Source: Streptomyces luteogriseus (lineage in GTDB: Bacteria > Actinomycetota > Actinomycetes > Streptomycetales > Streptomycetaceae). Taken from it: DNA of 64,000 nt. Shown here one piece after another: positions 38,701-49,500 of this stretch. Position 1 is the first letter of the stretch; each line of letters starts with the position of its first letter. The stretch lies in the NCBI RefSeq assembly GCF_014205055.1, contig NZ_JACHMS010000001.1, positions 806,001 through 870,000 on the forward strand, in the 5' to 3' direction. The notes below the pieces were generated by a model. It saw only the letters and a program-made list of their open reading frames with translations. It was not told the DNA's origin and made no database searches. Position numbers and translations under genes: made by a program.

Positions 38701-40083
38701 GTGGCCATCTCCGTCTTCGACCTCTTCTCCATCGGCATAGGCCCGTCCAGTTCGCACACGGTCGGTCCCATGCGGGCCGCCCGCATGTTCGCCGGCAGGC
38801 TGGAGAAGGAGGATCTGCTCGCACGGACGGCGTCGGTACGGGCCGAGCTCTTCGGGTCACTGGGGGCCACCGGCCACGGTCACGGCACCCCCAAGGCCGT
38901 CCTGCTCGGCCTGGAGGGCAACGAGCCGCACACGGTGGATGTCGGCGTGGCCGAAGGGGACGTGGAGCGGATCAGGTCGACGGGGCGGCTGCGTCTGCTG
39001 GGCCGCGAGCTCGGCGACACCCACGAGATCCCCTTCGACACGGAGCGGCACCTGGTCCTGCACCGCCGCCGTTCCCTGCCGTACCACGCCAACGGCATGA
39101 AGCTGTTCGCATACGACGCCGAGGGACTGCCCTTGCTGGAGGCCACCTACTACTCGGTCGGCGGCGGGTTCGTCGTCGACGAGGAGGCCGCCGGCGCGGA
39201 CCGGGTCAAGGTCGACGACACCGTGGTGAAATACCCGTTCGGCAGCGGCGACGAGCTGCTGCGCCTGACCCGGGAAACGGGTCTGTCGATCTCGGCGCTG
39301 ATGCTGGAGAACGAGCTGGCCTGGCGGACCGAGGAGGAGATCCGCGCGGGGCTGCTGGAGATCTGGCGGGTGATGCGGGAATGCGTGGCGCGCGGCCTGT
39401 CCTGTGAGGGGATCCTGCCGGGCGGGCTCAGGGTCCGCCGTCGTTCCACCGCCGTGGCCAAGGCGCTGCGAGCCGAGGGCGACCCGGCGGGGCGGGCACT
39501 GGAGTGGGTGACCCTCTACGCCATGGCGGTCAACGAGGAGAACGCGGCCGGCGGCAGGGTGGTCACCGCTCCGACCAACGGCGCGGCCGGCATCATCCCG
39601 GCGGTCCTGCACTACTACGTCAACTTCGTGCACGGAGCCGACGACGACGCCGTGGTCCGGTTCATGCTGGCGGCCGGCGCCATCGGCCTGCTGTTCAAGG
39701 AGAACGCCTCGATCTCAGGCGCCGAGGTCGGCTGCCAAGGCGAGGTCGGCGCCGCCTGTTCCATGGCCGCGGGCGGCCTCGCGGAGGTACTCGGCGGCTC
39801 GCCCGAACAAGTGGAGAACGCCGCCGAGATCGGCATGGAACACAACCTGGGCCTGACCTGCGACCCGGTCGGCGGCCTGGTGCAGATCCCGTGCATCGAG
39901 CGCAACGGCATGGCGGCGGTCAAGGCCGTCACCGCGGCCCGGATGGCCCTGCGGGGCGACGGCCGCCACCACGTCTCCCTGGACAAGGTCATCAAGACCA
40001 TGAAGGAGACGGGCGCCGACATGAAGGTCAAGTACAAGGAGACGGCCCGCGGCGGGCTCGCGGTCAACGTCATCGAGTGCTGA
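38701..40083 (+). CDS. sdaA: L-serine ammonia-lyase (iron-sulphur type)
   Basis: A 460-residue single-chain L-serine dehydratase, converting serine to pyruvate and ammonia with a 4Fe-4S cluster. N-terminal domain: [21 protein letters not shown]-terminal catalytic domain: [40 protein letters not shown] with cluster cysteines, and [23 protein letters not shown] 38701 follows AAGGGAG. It is the last step of the glycine betaine-glycine-serine-pyruvate route encoded downstream and carries the shared operator. Confidence 0.96.
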   Translation: MAISVFDLFSIGIGPSSSHTVGPMRAARMFAGRLEKEDLLARTASVRAELFGSLGATGHGHGTPKAVLLGLEGNEPHTVDVGVAEGDVERIRSTGRLRLLGRELGDTHEIPFDTERHLVLHRRRSLPYHANGMKLFAYDAEGLPLLEATYYSVGGGFVVDEEAAGADRVKVDDTVVKYPFGSGDELLRLTRETGLSISALMLENELAWRTEEEIRAGLLEIWRVMRECVARGLSCEGILPGGLRVRRRSTAVAKALRAEGDPAGRALEWVTLYAMAVNEENAAGGRVVTAPTNGAAGIIPAVLHYYVNFVHGADDDAVVRFMLAAGAIGLLFKENASISGAEVGCQGEVGAACSMAAGGLAEVLGGSPEQVENAAEIGMEHNLGLTCDPVGGLVQIPCIERNGMAAVKAVTAARMALRGDGRHHVSLDKVIKTMKETGADMKVKYKETARGGLAVNVIEC

Positions 40084-40114
40084 CGAGGCTGCAGCCGAGA
40101 TCTGGGGAGGGTGC

Positions 40115-40333
40115 GTGGGACGGGTCACCGAGCGATGGCGCGTACTGCGCATCCGGGACGGGGTGGTGGGCAGCCGTCCGGACACCCTGGTCGCGGAGGA
40201 GCCGCTGGAGATCCGGCTGAACGGCGAGCCTCTCGCCATCACCCTGCGCACGCCCGGCGACGACTTCGCGCCGGCCGCCGGGTTCCTGGTGAGCGAGGGC
40301 GTCCTCGGCCGGGTCGAGGAGGTGGCGAACATA
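40115..40333 (+). pseudogene. fdhD: fdhD (formate dehydrogenase sulphurtransferase), N-terminal fragment
   Basis: About 73 codons starting at GTG 40115 behind a GGGGAGG ribosome site: [40 protein letters not shown] and [19 protein letters not shown], the typical opening of FdhD, which transfers sulphur to the molybdenum cofactor of formate dehydrogenase. The rest, including the active-site CGxCG motif, is missing; foreign sequence begins near 40334. It lies 31 bases after sdaA. Confidence 0.8.
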
Positions 40334-40479
40334 AGGAGGAGCTGCCGGCGCGGCTGCGCGACTTCACGCAGGGAGTGGCGCGGGTCTGGGCCGGGCAGCG
40401 CCCCGGCTACTACGACGTCGTGCACTCGCACTACTTGTACGCGGCGGCAATGCGCGAGGCCGCGTGGGAGCGTGACTGA
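40334..40479 (+). pseudogene. glycosyltransferase (GT4/MshA-like) fragment fused to the fdhD remnant
   Basis: In a different frame from fdhD, the DNA encodes [20 protein letters not shown] and [20 protein letters not shown], close to the DVVHSHYW motif of MshA-type GT4 glycosyltransferases. It stops at 40477-40479. Neither the nucleotide-sugar domain nor a start is present. A chimeric junction. Confidence 0.6.
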
Positions 40480-40491
40480 CCGGCAGTCAGG

Positions 40492-42781
40492 TCAGTGCGC
40501 CGGTTCCAGCCGGACCACGATGGACTTGGACGTCGGCGTGTTGCTGACCTCCGCGGTGGAGTCCAGCGGTACGAGGACGTTGGTCTCGGGGAAGTAGGCG
40601 GCGCAGCAGCCACGCGGGGTGGGGTAGGCGACCGTTCGGAAGGCGGGGGCCCGGCGCTCGACCCGGTCGGAGAACTCGCTGACGATGTCGACCGGATCGC
40701 CCTCGGTCAGGCCGTGCGCGGCGAGGTCGTCCGGGTGGACGAAGAGCACCCTTCGGCCCTGGTGGATGCCCCGATAGCGGTCGTCCAGGCCGTAGATGGT
40801 GGTGTTGTACTGGTCGTGCGAACGGATGGTCTGGAGGAGCAGCCGCCCCTGCGGGACGCGCAGCACATCGAGTTGGTTGACGGTGAAATTGGCCAGCCCG
40901 GTCCTGGTGGGGAAGCGCCTCTCGTCGCGTGGCGGGTGAGGCAGGGCGAAGCCTCCCGGCCGGCGCACGCGGGCGTAGAAGTCCTCGAAGCCGGGGATCA
41001 CCCGGGCGATCCTGTCCCGGATGCGGTCGTAGTCCGCTTCGAAGTCGGCCCAGGGCACTTGCGGACCGCCGCTGTCGAGGGCCGCGTTCGCCATGCGGCA
41101 GATGATCGCGACCTCGCTCAGCAGGGTGTCGGAGGCGGGCGCAAGGCTGCCACGCGAGAGGTGGACCATGCCCATGGAGTCCTCCACCGTCACCCGTTGC
41201 TCCCCGCCGGCCCGCAGGTCGGCTTCGGTGCGGCCCAGGCAGGGCAGGATGAGCGCCTGTCTGCCGGCCACCGCGTGGGACCGGTTGGGCTTGGTGGAGA
41301 TCTGCACCGTGAGCTCGCAGTTGCGCAGGGCTCGCTCGGTGAGTTCGGTGTCCGGGGCGGCGGAGACGAAGTTGCCGCCGAGCGCGACGAAGATCCGTAC
41401 CTGTCCGTCCCGCATGGCACGGATGGCCTCCACCGCGTCGTGGCCGTGGTGGCGGGGCGGCACGAAGCCGAACTCCGCGCCGAGCGCGTCGAGGAAGGCG
41501 GCGTCCGGTTTCTCGTGGATGCCCATGGTCCGGTCGCCCTGGACGTTGGAGTGCCCGCGCACGGGACACAGGCCGGCACCGGGGCGCCCGATGTTGCCGC
41601 GCAGCAGAAGGAAGTTGACGACCTCGCGGATCGTCGGCACCGAGTGGCGGTGCTGGGTGAGGCCCATGGCCCAGCACACGACGATCTTCCGGGCGGACAG
41701 CACCTCCTGGAAACCCTCCCGGATCTCCCGCGCCGACAGGCCGGTCGCCTCCAGGACGTCGTCCCAGGACGTCTTGCGGGCCTGCTCGGCGTACTCCTCG
41801 AAGCCGTGGGTGTGCGAGGCGATGAAGTCATGGTCGAGGACCGTGCCGGGGGCGTCGTCCTCCGCCTCCAGGAGCAGGCGGTTGAAGGCCTGGAAGAGGG
41901 CCTGGTCGCCGCCGAGCCTGATCTGCAGGAACAGGTCGGAGAGTTGGGTTCCCGCCCCCGCCGGAGGGCCGCTGGGGGTTCCTGAAACGCAGCAGGCCCG
42001 CTTCGGGAAGGGGGTTGACCGAGATGACGCGGGCCCCCTTGTCCTTGGCTGTCTCGAGCGCCGAGAGCATCCGGGGGTGGTTGGTGCCCGGGTTCTGCCC
42101 GACGACGAGGATCAGGTCGGCCTCGTACAGGTCCTCCAGGCGGACGCTGCCCTTGCCGATGCCGATGGTCTCGGTCAGGGCGGAGCCGCTCGACTCGTGG
42201 CACATGTTGGAGCAGTCCGGCAGGTTGTTGGTGCCGAGGAGCCGGACGAACAGCTGGTAGAGGAACGCGGCCTCGTTGCTCGCACGGCCGGAGGTGTAGA
42301 AGGCGGCCTGGTCGGGAGAGTCGAGAGCGCCCAGTTCCCGGGCGATGACGGCGAACGCCTCGTCCCAGGAGATCTGCCGGTACCGGTCGCCGCCCGCGGG
42401 GCGGTACATGGGGTGGGTGAGGCGGCCCTGCTGACCGAGCCAGTAGTCGCTGCGTCCGGCCAGCTCCGCCAGGGTGTGCTCGGCGAAGAAGCCGGGGCCG
42501 ACCCGGCGCAGGGTCGCCTCCTCGGCCACCGCTTTGGCGCCGTTCTCGCAGAACTCGGCACGGTGCCGGTGCTCGGGCTCGGGCCAGGCGCATCCCGGGC
42601 AGTCGAATCCCGTCTTCTGGTTGACGCTCAGCAGGGTCAGCAGGCTGCGGCGGACGCCCATCTGCGCGTGGGCGTGGCGCAGCGAGGACGTGACCGCGGG
42701 AAGGCCCGCGGCGTAGTCCTTCGGCGGGCCCACCCGCAGACGGGAGTCACCGGGGTCCTCGGCAGGTGCCTTGCGGGTCAT
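40492..42781 (-). pseudogene. FdhF/YdeP-family molybdopterin oxidoreductase (formate-dehydrogenase-like), frameshifted
   Basis: Joined across one frameshift this gives about 763 residues, the normal length of the FdhF/YdeP family. N-terminal part: TGFDCPGCAWPEPEHRHRAE, GGDRYRQISWDEAFAVIARE, FYTSGRASNEAAFLYQLFVR, CHESSGSALTETIGIGKGSV. After the break: TQLSDLFLQIRLGGDQALFQ, SARKIVVCWAMGLTQHRHSV, RGHSNVQGDRTMG, and the dinucleotide-binding C-terminal domain. The reading frame slips at a C run (41955-41959 on the plus strand). ATG 42781 is 3 bases after the Rieske gene's stop, so it is coupled to glycine betaine demethylation, where it would oxidise formate. Confidence 0.8.
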
Positions 42782-42784
42782 CGC

Positions 42785-43927
42785 CTAGCGCTCCGCGAGG
42801 TTCGCGCGGGTGCCGAGGCGGTCCTGGACCCAGTCGTGGAACTCGCCGATGTGGTGCTCGCTGGGCACCAGGACGCCGCCCTTGGCGTACAGCCGGGAGC
42901 TCATGGCGGGCTGGCAGCGCTCACAGGCGTCGAAGTCCTGCCGGTTGACGCGGTCGAACAGCTCGACCGACCGGCTCACGTCCCGGCCGCTTGCCACCAC
43001 GTCCTTCAGGTACAGCCAGTCGCACTCCACGATCGTGCGGTCGACCGCCACCGGGAACATCCGGTGGAAGATCACGTGGTCGGGGACCAGGTTGATGAAC
43101 ACCTGCGGGCGCACCGTGATCGCGTAGTACCGTCGGTCCTGCTCCTCGGAGACCGTTGGGATGCGGTCCAGCCCCTCCGAGCCGTCCACGGTGAAGCCCT
43201 GGACGTCCGAGCCGAACTCGGCGCCGTGCCCCACGTAGTACTGCGCCGCGAACCCGTCGGCGAATTCCGGCAGTACGTCGGTCAGCTCGGGGTGGATGGT
43301 CGCGCAGTGGTAACACTCCATGAAGTTCTCGATGATCAGCTTCCAGTTGGCCTTGACGTCGTAGACGATCCGCCTGCCGACCTCCAGGCTCTCGACGTCG
43401 TACCGCTCGATGGACTCCGCGTCGCCCAGGCGCGCGACCACGTCCGCGATCACCGACTGTTCGAACTCGGGCGGGTTCTCGGCCAGGCACACCCACACAT
43501 AGCCCAGCCACTCGCGCACCGCCACGCTCGCCAGGCCGTACTCCGTGCGGCCGATGTCCGGCATCTTCGTCAGGTTCGGGGCCGCCACGAGCTTGCCGTT
43601 CAGGTCGTACGTCCAGGCGTGGTACGGGCACTGGAAGGCCCGCTTCACCTCACCGGACTCCTGCGTGCACAGCTTCGCGCCCCGGTGCCGGCACACGTTG
43701 AAGAAGGCCCGGACGGAGCCGTCCCGCGACCGGGTCAGCAGGACGCTCTCCCGCCCGACGTCCACGGTCCGGAAGGCGCCCGGCTTCGACAGTTCCGACG
43801 AGCGTGCCGCGCAGAACCACATGGATTCAAAGATGTGTTCCTGCTCCAGGCGGAAGATCTCCGGGTCCGTGTAGTGGTCACCGGGGAGGGTCGCGATCAG
43901 GCTCTCCGGCAGGCCGGTCGTAGTCAT
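42785..43927 (-). CDS. gbcA: glycine betaine monooxygenase, Rieske oxygenase component (GbcA-like)
   Basis: A 380-residue Rieske non-haem iron oxygenase. The Rieske cluster is CRHRGAKLC ... CPYHAWTYD, and the mononuclear iron site is NFMECYHCATIHPEL. Relatives acting on quaternary amines demethylate glycine betaine to dimethylglycine plus formaldehyde, and the surrounding genes fit exactly that step. A reductase partner (GbcB) is not in the window, so electrons must come from elsewhere. ATG 43927 is divergent from purU. A tandem direct-repeat operator lies 46 bases upstream. Carnitine or stachydrine would be alternative substrates. Confidence 0.85.
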   Translation of the reverse strand: MTTTGLPESLIATLPGDHYTDPEIFRLEQEHIFESMWFCAARSSELSKPGAFRTVDVGRESVLLTRSRDGSVRAFFNVCRHRGAKLCTQESGEVKRAFQCPYHAWTYDLNGKLVAAPNLTKMPDIGRTEYGLASVAVREWLGYVWVCLAENPPEFEQSVIADVVARLGDAESIERYDVESLEVGRRIVYDVKANWKLIIENFMECYHCATIHPELTDVLPEFADGFAAQYYVGHGAEFGSDVQGFTVDGSEGLDRIPTVSEEQDRRYYAITVRPQVFINLVPDHVIFHRMFPVAVDRTIVECDWLYLKDVVASGRDVSRSVELFDRVNRQDFDACERCQPAMSSRLYAKGGVLVPSEHHIGEFHDWVQDRLGTRANLAER

Positions 43928-43972
43928 GGTTCACCTCGGAGTGAAGCGCCCCGGGCGGGCGAGTGGTTGCCT

Positions 43973-44001
43973 CATGTGCAACGAGCTTCTTGCTACGCAA
44001 C
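43973..44001 (-). promoter_or_regulatory. tandem 19-bp direct-repeat operator upstream of gbcA
   Basis: Reading toward gbcA: GTTGCGTAGC then GTTGCACATG, exactly 19 bp apart, ending 46 bases before the gbcA start. Same architecture as the other sites in the locus. Confidence 0.65.
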
Positions 44002-44066
44002 TCACGGTGCAGCCCGGCCGAAGCACTGTCAAGCCCTTGACCGCAGACCGTCGCTGCCTGGACCAT

Positions 44067-44095
44067 GTTGCGCATCAGTCAGGCTGTTGCGTAAT
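44067..44095 (+). promoter_or_regulatory. tandem 19-bp direct-repeat operator upstream of purU
   Basis: GTTGCGCATC (44067) and GTTGCGTAAT (44086), 19 bp apart, ending 24 bases before the purU start. The divergent gbcA-purU region thus holds two separate copies, one facing each gene. Confidence 0.7.
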
Positions 44096-44118
44096 ACGCA
44101 CCTCTCTGGGAGGGCTCC

Positions 44119-44991
44119 GTGTCACTTGGACCCACAACCGGCCGCGAGTTCGTCCTCACCCTGTCGTGCCCCGACCGCTCGGGCCTCGTCCACGCCGTCA
44201 CCGGCTTCCTGGTCCGGCACTCCGGGAACATCCAGGAGAGCCAGCAGTTCGACGACCGGCTGCAGGACCGCTTCTTCATGCGGGTGCACTTCGACGTCTC
44301 GGAGCCGGGCACGTCGCTGGAGGACCTGAAGTCCGGCTTCGCCCAGGTGGCGGAGGCGTACCGGATCTCCTGGCAGCTGTACGAGGCGTCGACGCCGACG
44401 CGCACGCTGATCATGGTGTCGAAGTTCGGGCACTGCCTGAACGACCTGCTCTTCCGCTGGCGCACCGGCGCGCTGAACATCGAGGTGCCGGCGATCGTCT
44501 CCAACCACCGGGACTTCGAGCCGCTCGCCGAGAGCTACGGGATCCCCTTCCACCACGTGCCTGTCACCCGGGAGACGAAGCCCGAGGCGGAGGCGCGGCT
44601 GCTGGAGCTCGTCGACGAGCTGGACATCGACCTGGTGGTCCTCGCCCGCTACATGCAGATCCTGTCGAACGACCTGTGCAAGCAGCTCGAGGGCCGGGCG
44701 ATCAACATCCACCACTCGTTCCTGCCGAGCTTCAAGGGCGCCCGCCCGTACCTCCAGGCGTACGACCGCGGCGTCAAGCTCGTCGGAGCGACGGCCCACT
44801 ACGTCACGCCGGACCTCGACGAGGGACCCATCATCGAACAGGACGTCATCCGCGTGAACCACTCACAGGGACCCGACAGCATGGTCGCCCTGGGGCGCGA
44901 CGTCGAAGCGCAAGTCCTGGCGCGGGCGGTGGAATGGCACAGCCAGAGCCGCATCATGGTCAACGGCAACCGTACGGTCGTCTTCCGCTGA
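44119..44991 (+). CDS. purU: formyltetrahydrofolate deformylase
   Basis: A 290-residue enzyme hydrolysing 10-formyl-THF to THF and formate. An N-terminal ACT domain (FVLTLSCPDRSGLVHAVTGF) is followed by a formyltransferase-like catalytic domain with the Asn-His-Asp triad in INIHHSFLPSFKGA and HYVTPDLDEGPIIEQ. GTG 44119 follows GGGAGGG. In this locus it would recycle folate loaded with methyl carbons from betaine, dimethylglycine and sarcosine, releasing formate. Divergent from gbcA. Confidence 0.95.
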   Translation: MSLGPTTGREFVLTLSCPDRSGLVHAVTGFLVRHSGNIQESQQFDDRLQDRFFMRVHFDVSEPGTSLEDLKSGFAQVAEAYRISWQLYEASTPTRTLIMVSKFGHCLNDLLFRWRTGALNIEVPAIVSNHRDFEPLAESYGIPFHHVPVTRETKPEAEARLLELVDELDIDLVVLARYMQILSNDLCKQLEGRAINIHHSFLPSFKGARPYLQAYDRGVKLVGATAHYVTPDLDEGPIIEQDVIRVNHSQGPDSMVALGRDVEAQVLARAVEWHSQSRIMVNGNRTVVFR

Positions 44992-45019
44992 GGAAAATGA
45001 CCTCCACCCCCTCACACCT

Positions 45020-45048
45020 GTTGACTATTTCGCTTAGGGTTTCGCCAT
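45020..45048 (+). promoter_or_regulatory. degenerate 19-bp direct repeat and leaderless -10 at the iclR start
   Basis: GTTGACTATT (45020) and GTTTCGCCAT (45039) are 19 bp apart and resemble the regulon half-site weakly. A possible -10 hexamer TAGGGT (45035-45040) lies 6 bases before ATG 45047, which suggests a leaderless mRNA with the operator over the start, as for autoregulation. Confidence 0.4.
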
Positions 45049-45838
45049 GAGCAACCTCGGTGCTGAGTCCGCAGGCGCTCCCAGTGGCGGAGTGCAATCC
45101 GTTGACCGTGCTGTCGCCGTGCTGGAGATCCTCGCCCAGCACGGCGAGGCGGGCGTGAGTGAGGTGGCCGCGGCGATCGACGTCCACAAGTCGACCGCCT
45201 TCCGTCTGCTCGGCGCGCTGGAAGCGCATGGGATGGTCGAGCAGGAGAGCGAACGCGGAAAGTACCGTCTCGGCTTCGGCGTCGTGCGCCTGGCCGGCGC
45301 CGTGACGGGCCGCATCGCCGTCACCAGGCACGGGCGCGGGATCTGCGAGCGTCTCGTCGACGATGTGGGCGAGACCCTGAACATCGCCGTGCTCGAATCC
45401 CCTCACGCGATCAACCTCTACCAGGTGCGCGGCTCTTCGGCCATCGCCGCGCAGAACTGGGTGGGACGGCTGACGCCGCTGCACTGCACGTCGAGCGGCA
45501 AAATCCTCCTGGCCCACATCGACCGCGAGGCCCGAGACGCGCTCCTCGCGGAGACCGGCCTCCCCCGTCTGACACCGCACACGGTGACCTCCAGGAAGAA
45601 GCTGGAGGCGGACCTGTCCCAAGCCCGTGAGCAGGGCTATGCCATCACGGTGGAGGAATACGAGGAGGGGCTCAACGCCCTGTCCGCTCCCGTGCGTTCG
45701 GAAGACGGCGAGGTCATCGCCGCCCTCAGCGCGTCGGGACCGGCGTTCCGGCTGACCGACAAGCGGCTGCGCGAACTCGCGCCGCTGCTGGTCGCGGGAG
45801 CGGACGAGCTCAGCCGCCGTCTCGGCTATGCCGGCTGA
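45047..45838 (+). CDS. IclR-family transcriptional regulator
   Basis: A 263-residue regulator. The winged helix-turn-helix spans about residues 20-80 ([56 protein letters not shown]). The C-terminal effector domain follows ([39 protein letters not shown]). It is highly similar to the partial regulator at 63503. Its position inside the locus makes it the prime candidate to bind the 19-bp repeats; the effector may be a pathway intermediate such as glycine betaine or dimethylglycine (inference). Confidence 0.92.
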   Translation: MSNLGAESAGAPSGGVQSVDRAVAVLEILAQHGEAGVSEVAAAIDVHKSTAFRLLGALEAHGMVEQESERGKYRLGFGVVRLAGAVTGRIAVTRHGRGICERLVDDVGETLNIAVLESPHAINLYQVRGSSAIAAQNWVGRLTPLHCTSSGKILLAHIDREARDALLAETGLPRLTPHTVTSRKKLEADLSQAREQGYAITVEEYEEGLNALSAPVRSEDGEVIAALSASGPAFRLTDKRLRELAPLLVAGADELSRRLGYAG

Positions 45839-45892
45839 GGCCCGAGCGGCCCGGTCCGGTCGCTGACGAGGAGAGAACCCCCACGACAAGTG

Positions 45893-45927
45893 GCGGTCGG
45901 CGATCCGGACACCGGATCACCGACCGC
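45893..45927. terminator. bidirectional terminator between iclR and soxG
   Basis: A 16-bp stem with a single mismatch, GCGGTCGGCGATCCGG pairing with CCGGATCACCGACCGC around a 3-base loop, between two convergent genes. Confidence 0.8.
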
Positions 45928-45945
45928 ACTTTCGTGCTGACCGCG

Positions 45946-46551
45946 TCAGCCCGTCCACTCCACAGCCGCGTCCAGCAGCCAGTCCGTCAGGTGGCCGGCG
46001 AAGGACGAACGGACCAGCACCCAGAACCCTGCCCTGGGGTCGTCACGGGCTACGAGGACGACCTGGGTGCGGCCCAGGTTCGTCTGGGCGCAGCGGCCCG
46101 GCCCGAAGGCCCGCGGGTGAAGATCCAGCGAGCAGCCGTGGGCCAGCAGGGCGCGGGACCGGGGACCCGCGACGAGGAGCGTGGTGCGCTGAGCCGAGAC
46201 ATCGATGACGGACACGGGCTCGTCGCCCGCGGCCTCACGGATCCTGCTCTCCAGGTCCTTCTGACCGCCCGGCGGGCCCACCACGAGCCACTCGTCGGGG
46301 CCGAGCCACAGCGCGGTCAGCTCCCCGGCGCGGACCACGGTGTCGGGTTCGACGGGCAGTGGGAGGCCCAGCGCCAGCCCCACGGCGTCCGCCGCCGCTC
46401 CCTTGGGGTCGAGACGCACATTGATCTGGGTCAGGAAGGGCAGTTCCGCCAGCCGGATCGTGCCCCCGGAGGCGCGGGTCGCGGCGGCCAGCCGGTCGAC
46501 GGCATGCGACAGGGGGCTGCGGAGCGGGGTGGTAACGGCGGTGTCAGCCAT
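45946..46551 (-). CDS. soxG: sarcosine oxidase, gamma subunit
   Basis: A 201-residue subunit of heterotetrameric sarcosine oxidase, with a GcvT-like fold that helps form the folate channel. It shows ATRASGGTIRLAELPFLTQI, LWLGPDEWLVVGPPGGQKDL, SAQRTTLLVAGPRSRALLAH and GCSLDLHPRAFGPGRCAQTN. ATG 46551 overlaps the soxA stop and has GGGAG within soxA. Last gene of the minus-strand operon that starts with the dimethylglycine oxidase. Confidence 0.92.
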   Translation of the reverse strand: MADTAVTTPLRSPLSHAVDRLAAATRASGGTIRLAELPFLTQINVRLDPKGAAADAVGLALGLPLPVEPDTVVRAGELTALWLGPDEWLVVGPPGGQKDLESRIREAAGDEPVSVIDVSAQRTTLLVAGPRSRALLAHGCSLDLHPRAFGPGRCAQTNLGRTQVVLVARDDPRAGFWVLVRSSFAGHLTDWLLDAAVEWTG

Positions 46552-49500
46552 CGCGGCGGGCTCCCTCGGGGTCGTAGAGGACGGGGCTCGCGACGGTCAC
46601 CGGGACCAGCCGGTCGCCCACGGGGGCATAGAGTCGCTCACCGATACGGTCCCGGCCGCCCTTGACCAGGGCGAGGGCGAAGGTCCGGCCGAGGGCCGCA
46701 CTGCGGTAGCTGGACGTGACGTGGCCGAGCATCGGCACGGGCGGCTCCGGCAGCACACTGCCGGCGACCAGGTGCGTGCCTTCGGGGAGGAACGTGGCCG
46801 GGTCCTCGGGAAGCAGCCCGACCAGGTGCTTGCGGTCGGGGCGGGCGGTGTCGGCACGGGCGTGGGACCGCTTGCCGATGAAGTCCCGCTTCTTCTTCGA
46901 CACCACCCAGCCCATGCCGAGGTCCTGCGGCGTAACGGTGCCGTCGGTGTCCTGGCCGACGATCGGATAGCCCTTCTCCGCGCGCAGGACGTGCATGGTC
47001 TCCGTGCCGTACGGGGTGATGCCGTACGGGGCGCCGGCCTCGTACAGTGCCTCCCACAGGGCGAGGGCCTCCCATGGTGACACGTTGATCTCGTAGGCGA
47101 GTTCACCGGAGAAGCTGATCCGGCACACGCGCGCGTCGATGCCGGCGACGGACGTCTCGCGCCACGCCATGAACGGGAAGTCCTCGTTCGCGACGGCGAG
47201 TCGGGGCGCGAGCGAGCCGAGGACCTCACGGGAGCGGGGCCCGACCAGGGCGACGGTGGCCCACTGCTCGGTCACCGACGTGCAGTGGACGCGCAGTTCG
47301 GGCCACTCCGTCTGGAGCCACTCCTCCATCCAGTCCAGCACGGCGGCGGCGTTGCCCGTCGTGGTGGTGACCAGGTAGCGGTCCTGGTCGAGGCGGATCA
47401 CCGTGCCGTCGTCGAAGACCATTCCGTCCGGGCGGCACATCACGCCGTAGCGGATCATGCCGACCTTCAGGGTGCTCATCATGTTGGTGTAGAGCAGGTC
47501 GAGGAAGACGCCGGCGTCCGGGCCCTGGACGTCGATCTTGCCGAGGGTGGAGGCGTCCATGAAGGCGACGCCCTCGCGGGCCGCGGCGCACTCGCGCAGC
47601 ACGGCCGTCTCCATGTCCTCGCCCTCCTGCGGGTAGTACCAGGGCCGCTTCCACTGGCCGACGTTCTCGAACAGGGCGCCGTGCGTGACATGCCACTCGT
47701 GCAGGGCGGTGGTGCGGATCGGGTCGAGCAGGAGACCACGGTCGCGGCCGGCGAGGGCAGCGAAGGAGACGGGGGTGTACGGCGGGCGGAACGTGGTCGT
47801 GCCGAGCGCGGAGATGTCCACGCCGAGCAGTTCGGCGACGACGCCACTGGCCAGGACTCCGGAGGTCTTGCCCTGGTCGTTCGCCGTACCGGCCGTGGTG
47901 TAGCGCTTGGTGTGCTCGACGGAGCGCATGCCGGCGCCGGTGGCCCGGGCCAGGTCGTCGACGGTGACGTCGCGTTGCAGGTCGACGAAGCGCGGGGCTC
48001 CGTCCCGGCCCGGGACGGTGAAGACGAGCATGGGCGGCGTCTGCGGCGGTGTGGCCACCTGGGGCAGCTGGACCTCCCCTGGGGAGTAGCCCTCGGCCTC
48101 GATCGCGCGGGTACCGGCGGCGGTCCCCTGTGCGAGAACGCTCGCCAGGTCGTAGACACCGCTCGCGCCGCCCGCGACCTCGACGGCCTGCCGGGAGGCG
48201 TCGGGGACGAACGTGCCGAGCTCCTCGTCGTAGCGGAGCTTGCCTCCCGCCTGGCTGAACAGGTGCGCCACCGGGTTCCAGCCGCCGGAGACCAGGAGCA
48301 GGTCGGCGGCGAACTCCCGCTGTCCCACGGACTGCCCGTACGGGGCGACGGTCACGGAGGTGAGCCGGGGGGCGCCTTCCGTGGCAGTGACGGCATGGCC
48401 CGTCAGCACCTCGATGCCGGCCTGCCGGGCACGGGTCGCCCACTCCCCCGGCTCGGTGCGCGTGTCGACGACGGCCTCGATGGCCACGCCCGCCGCGGTG
48501 AGGTCCAGGGCCGCCGCGTAGGCGCTGTCGTTGGTGGTGAGGACGACCGCGTGGCGACCGGGCAGGGTCCCGTACTTGTTGACGTAGGCGCGGGCCGAGG
48601 TGGCCAGCATCACGCCCGGACGGTCGTTGTCAGCGAAAGCCAGCGAGCGTTCGTGCGCGCCGGTGGCGAGGACGACGCGGCGGGCGCGGATGCGCCAGAC
48701 GCGTTCGCGGGAGACGTGCTCGGGGGCCTGGGCGCCCAGGTGGTTGGTACGGCGCTCCACGGCGAGCAGGTGGTTGTCGTCGTAGTAGCCGAAGACGGTC
48801 GTGCGGCGCAGGACGTGTACGTCGGGGGCGGCGTCGAGCCGGGCTGTCGTCTCGCTCACCCAGTCGAGGTGTTCGCCGGTGCCGAGGAGGCTGCCGCCGG
48901 GTTCCGGCTGGTCGTCGGCGAGGATGACGCGGGCACCTGAGCGGGCGGCGGCCGCCGCTGCGGCGAGTCCGGCCGGGCCGGCGCCCACGACCAGGAGGTC
49001 GCAGTGGGTGTGCACGGCGTCGTAGCGGGCCGGGTCCGGGTCGGTGGCGAGGCGGCCCTGGCCGGGGAGACTGGTCGCGACGAGGCCGTCGTAGAGCTCG
49101 ACGGTGGTGGCGGGGAGCATCGGCTCGGGGAACGGGGCCTCGATCTGGACGACCGCGTTGGGTTCCTCGACGCCGGCCGAGAAGATGCCGCGTGGACGGC
49201 CCAGCTTGATGCTGGTGCCGGTCTGGATGACGCCGTTGGCGAGGAGGGCGGAGGCGAGGGTGTCGCCCTTGTAGCCCTCGTATTCGGTGCCGTCGAAGGT
49301 GAAGGTGACCGGGGTGTCGCGGTGGATTCGGCCGCGGGTGGGGTGGCGGAACGGCTGGGTTGTTTCGCCCCCGCCGCCCCTACCCGTCCCATCCTCCAGG
49401 GGCTCCGCCCCTTCGACCCCGCTGGGGGCTGCGCCCCCAGACCCCCGCGGGGGCTTCGCCCCCTGCACCCCCACCGGGGCTGCCGCCCCGGACCCCGCTT

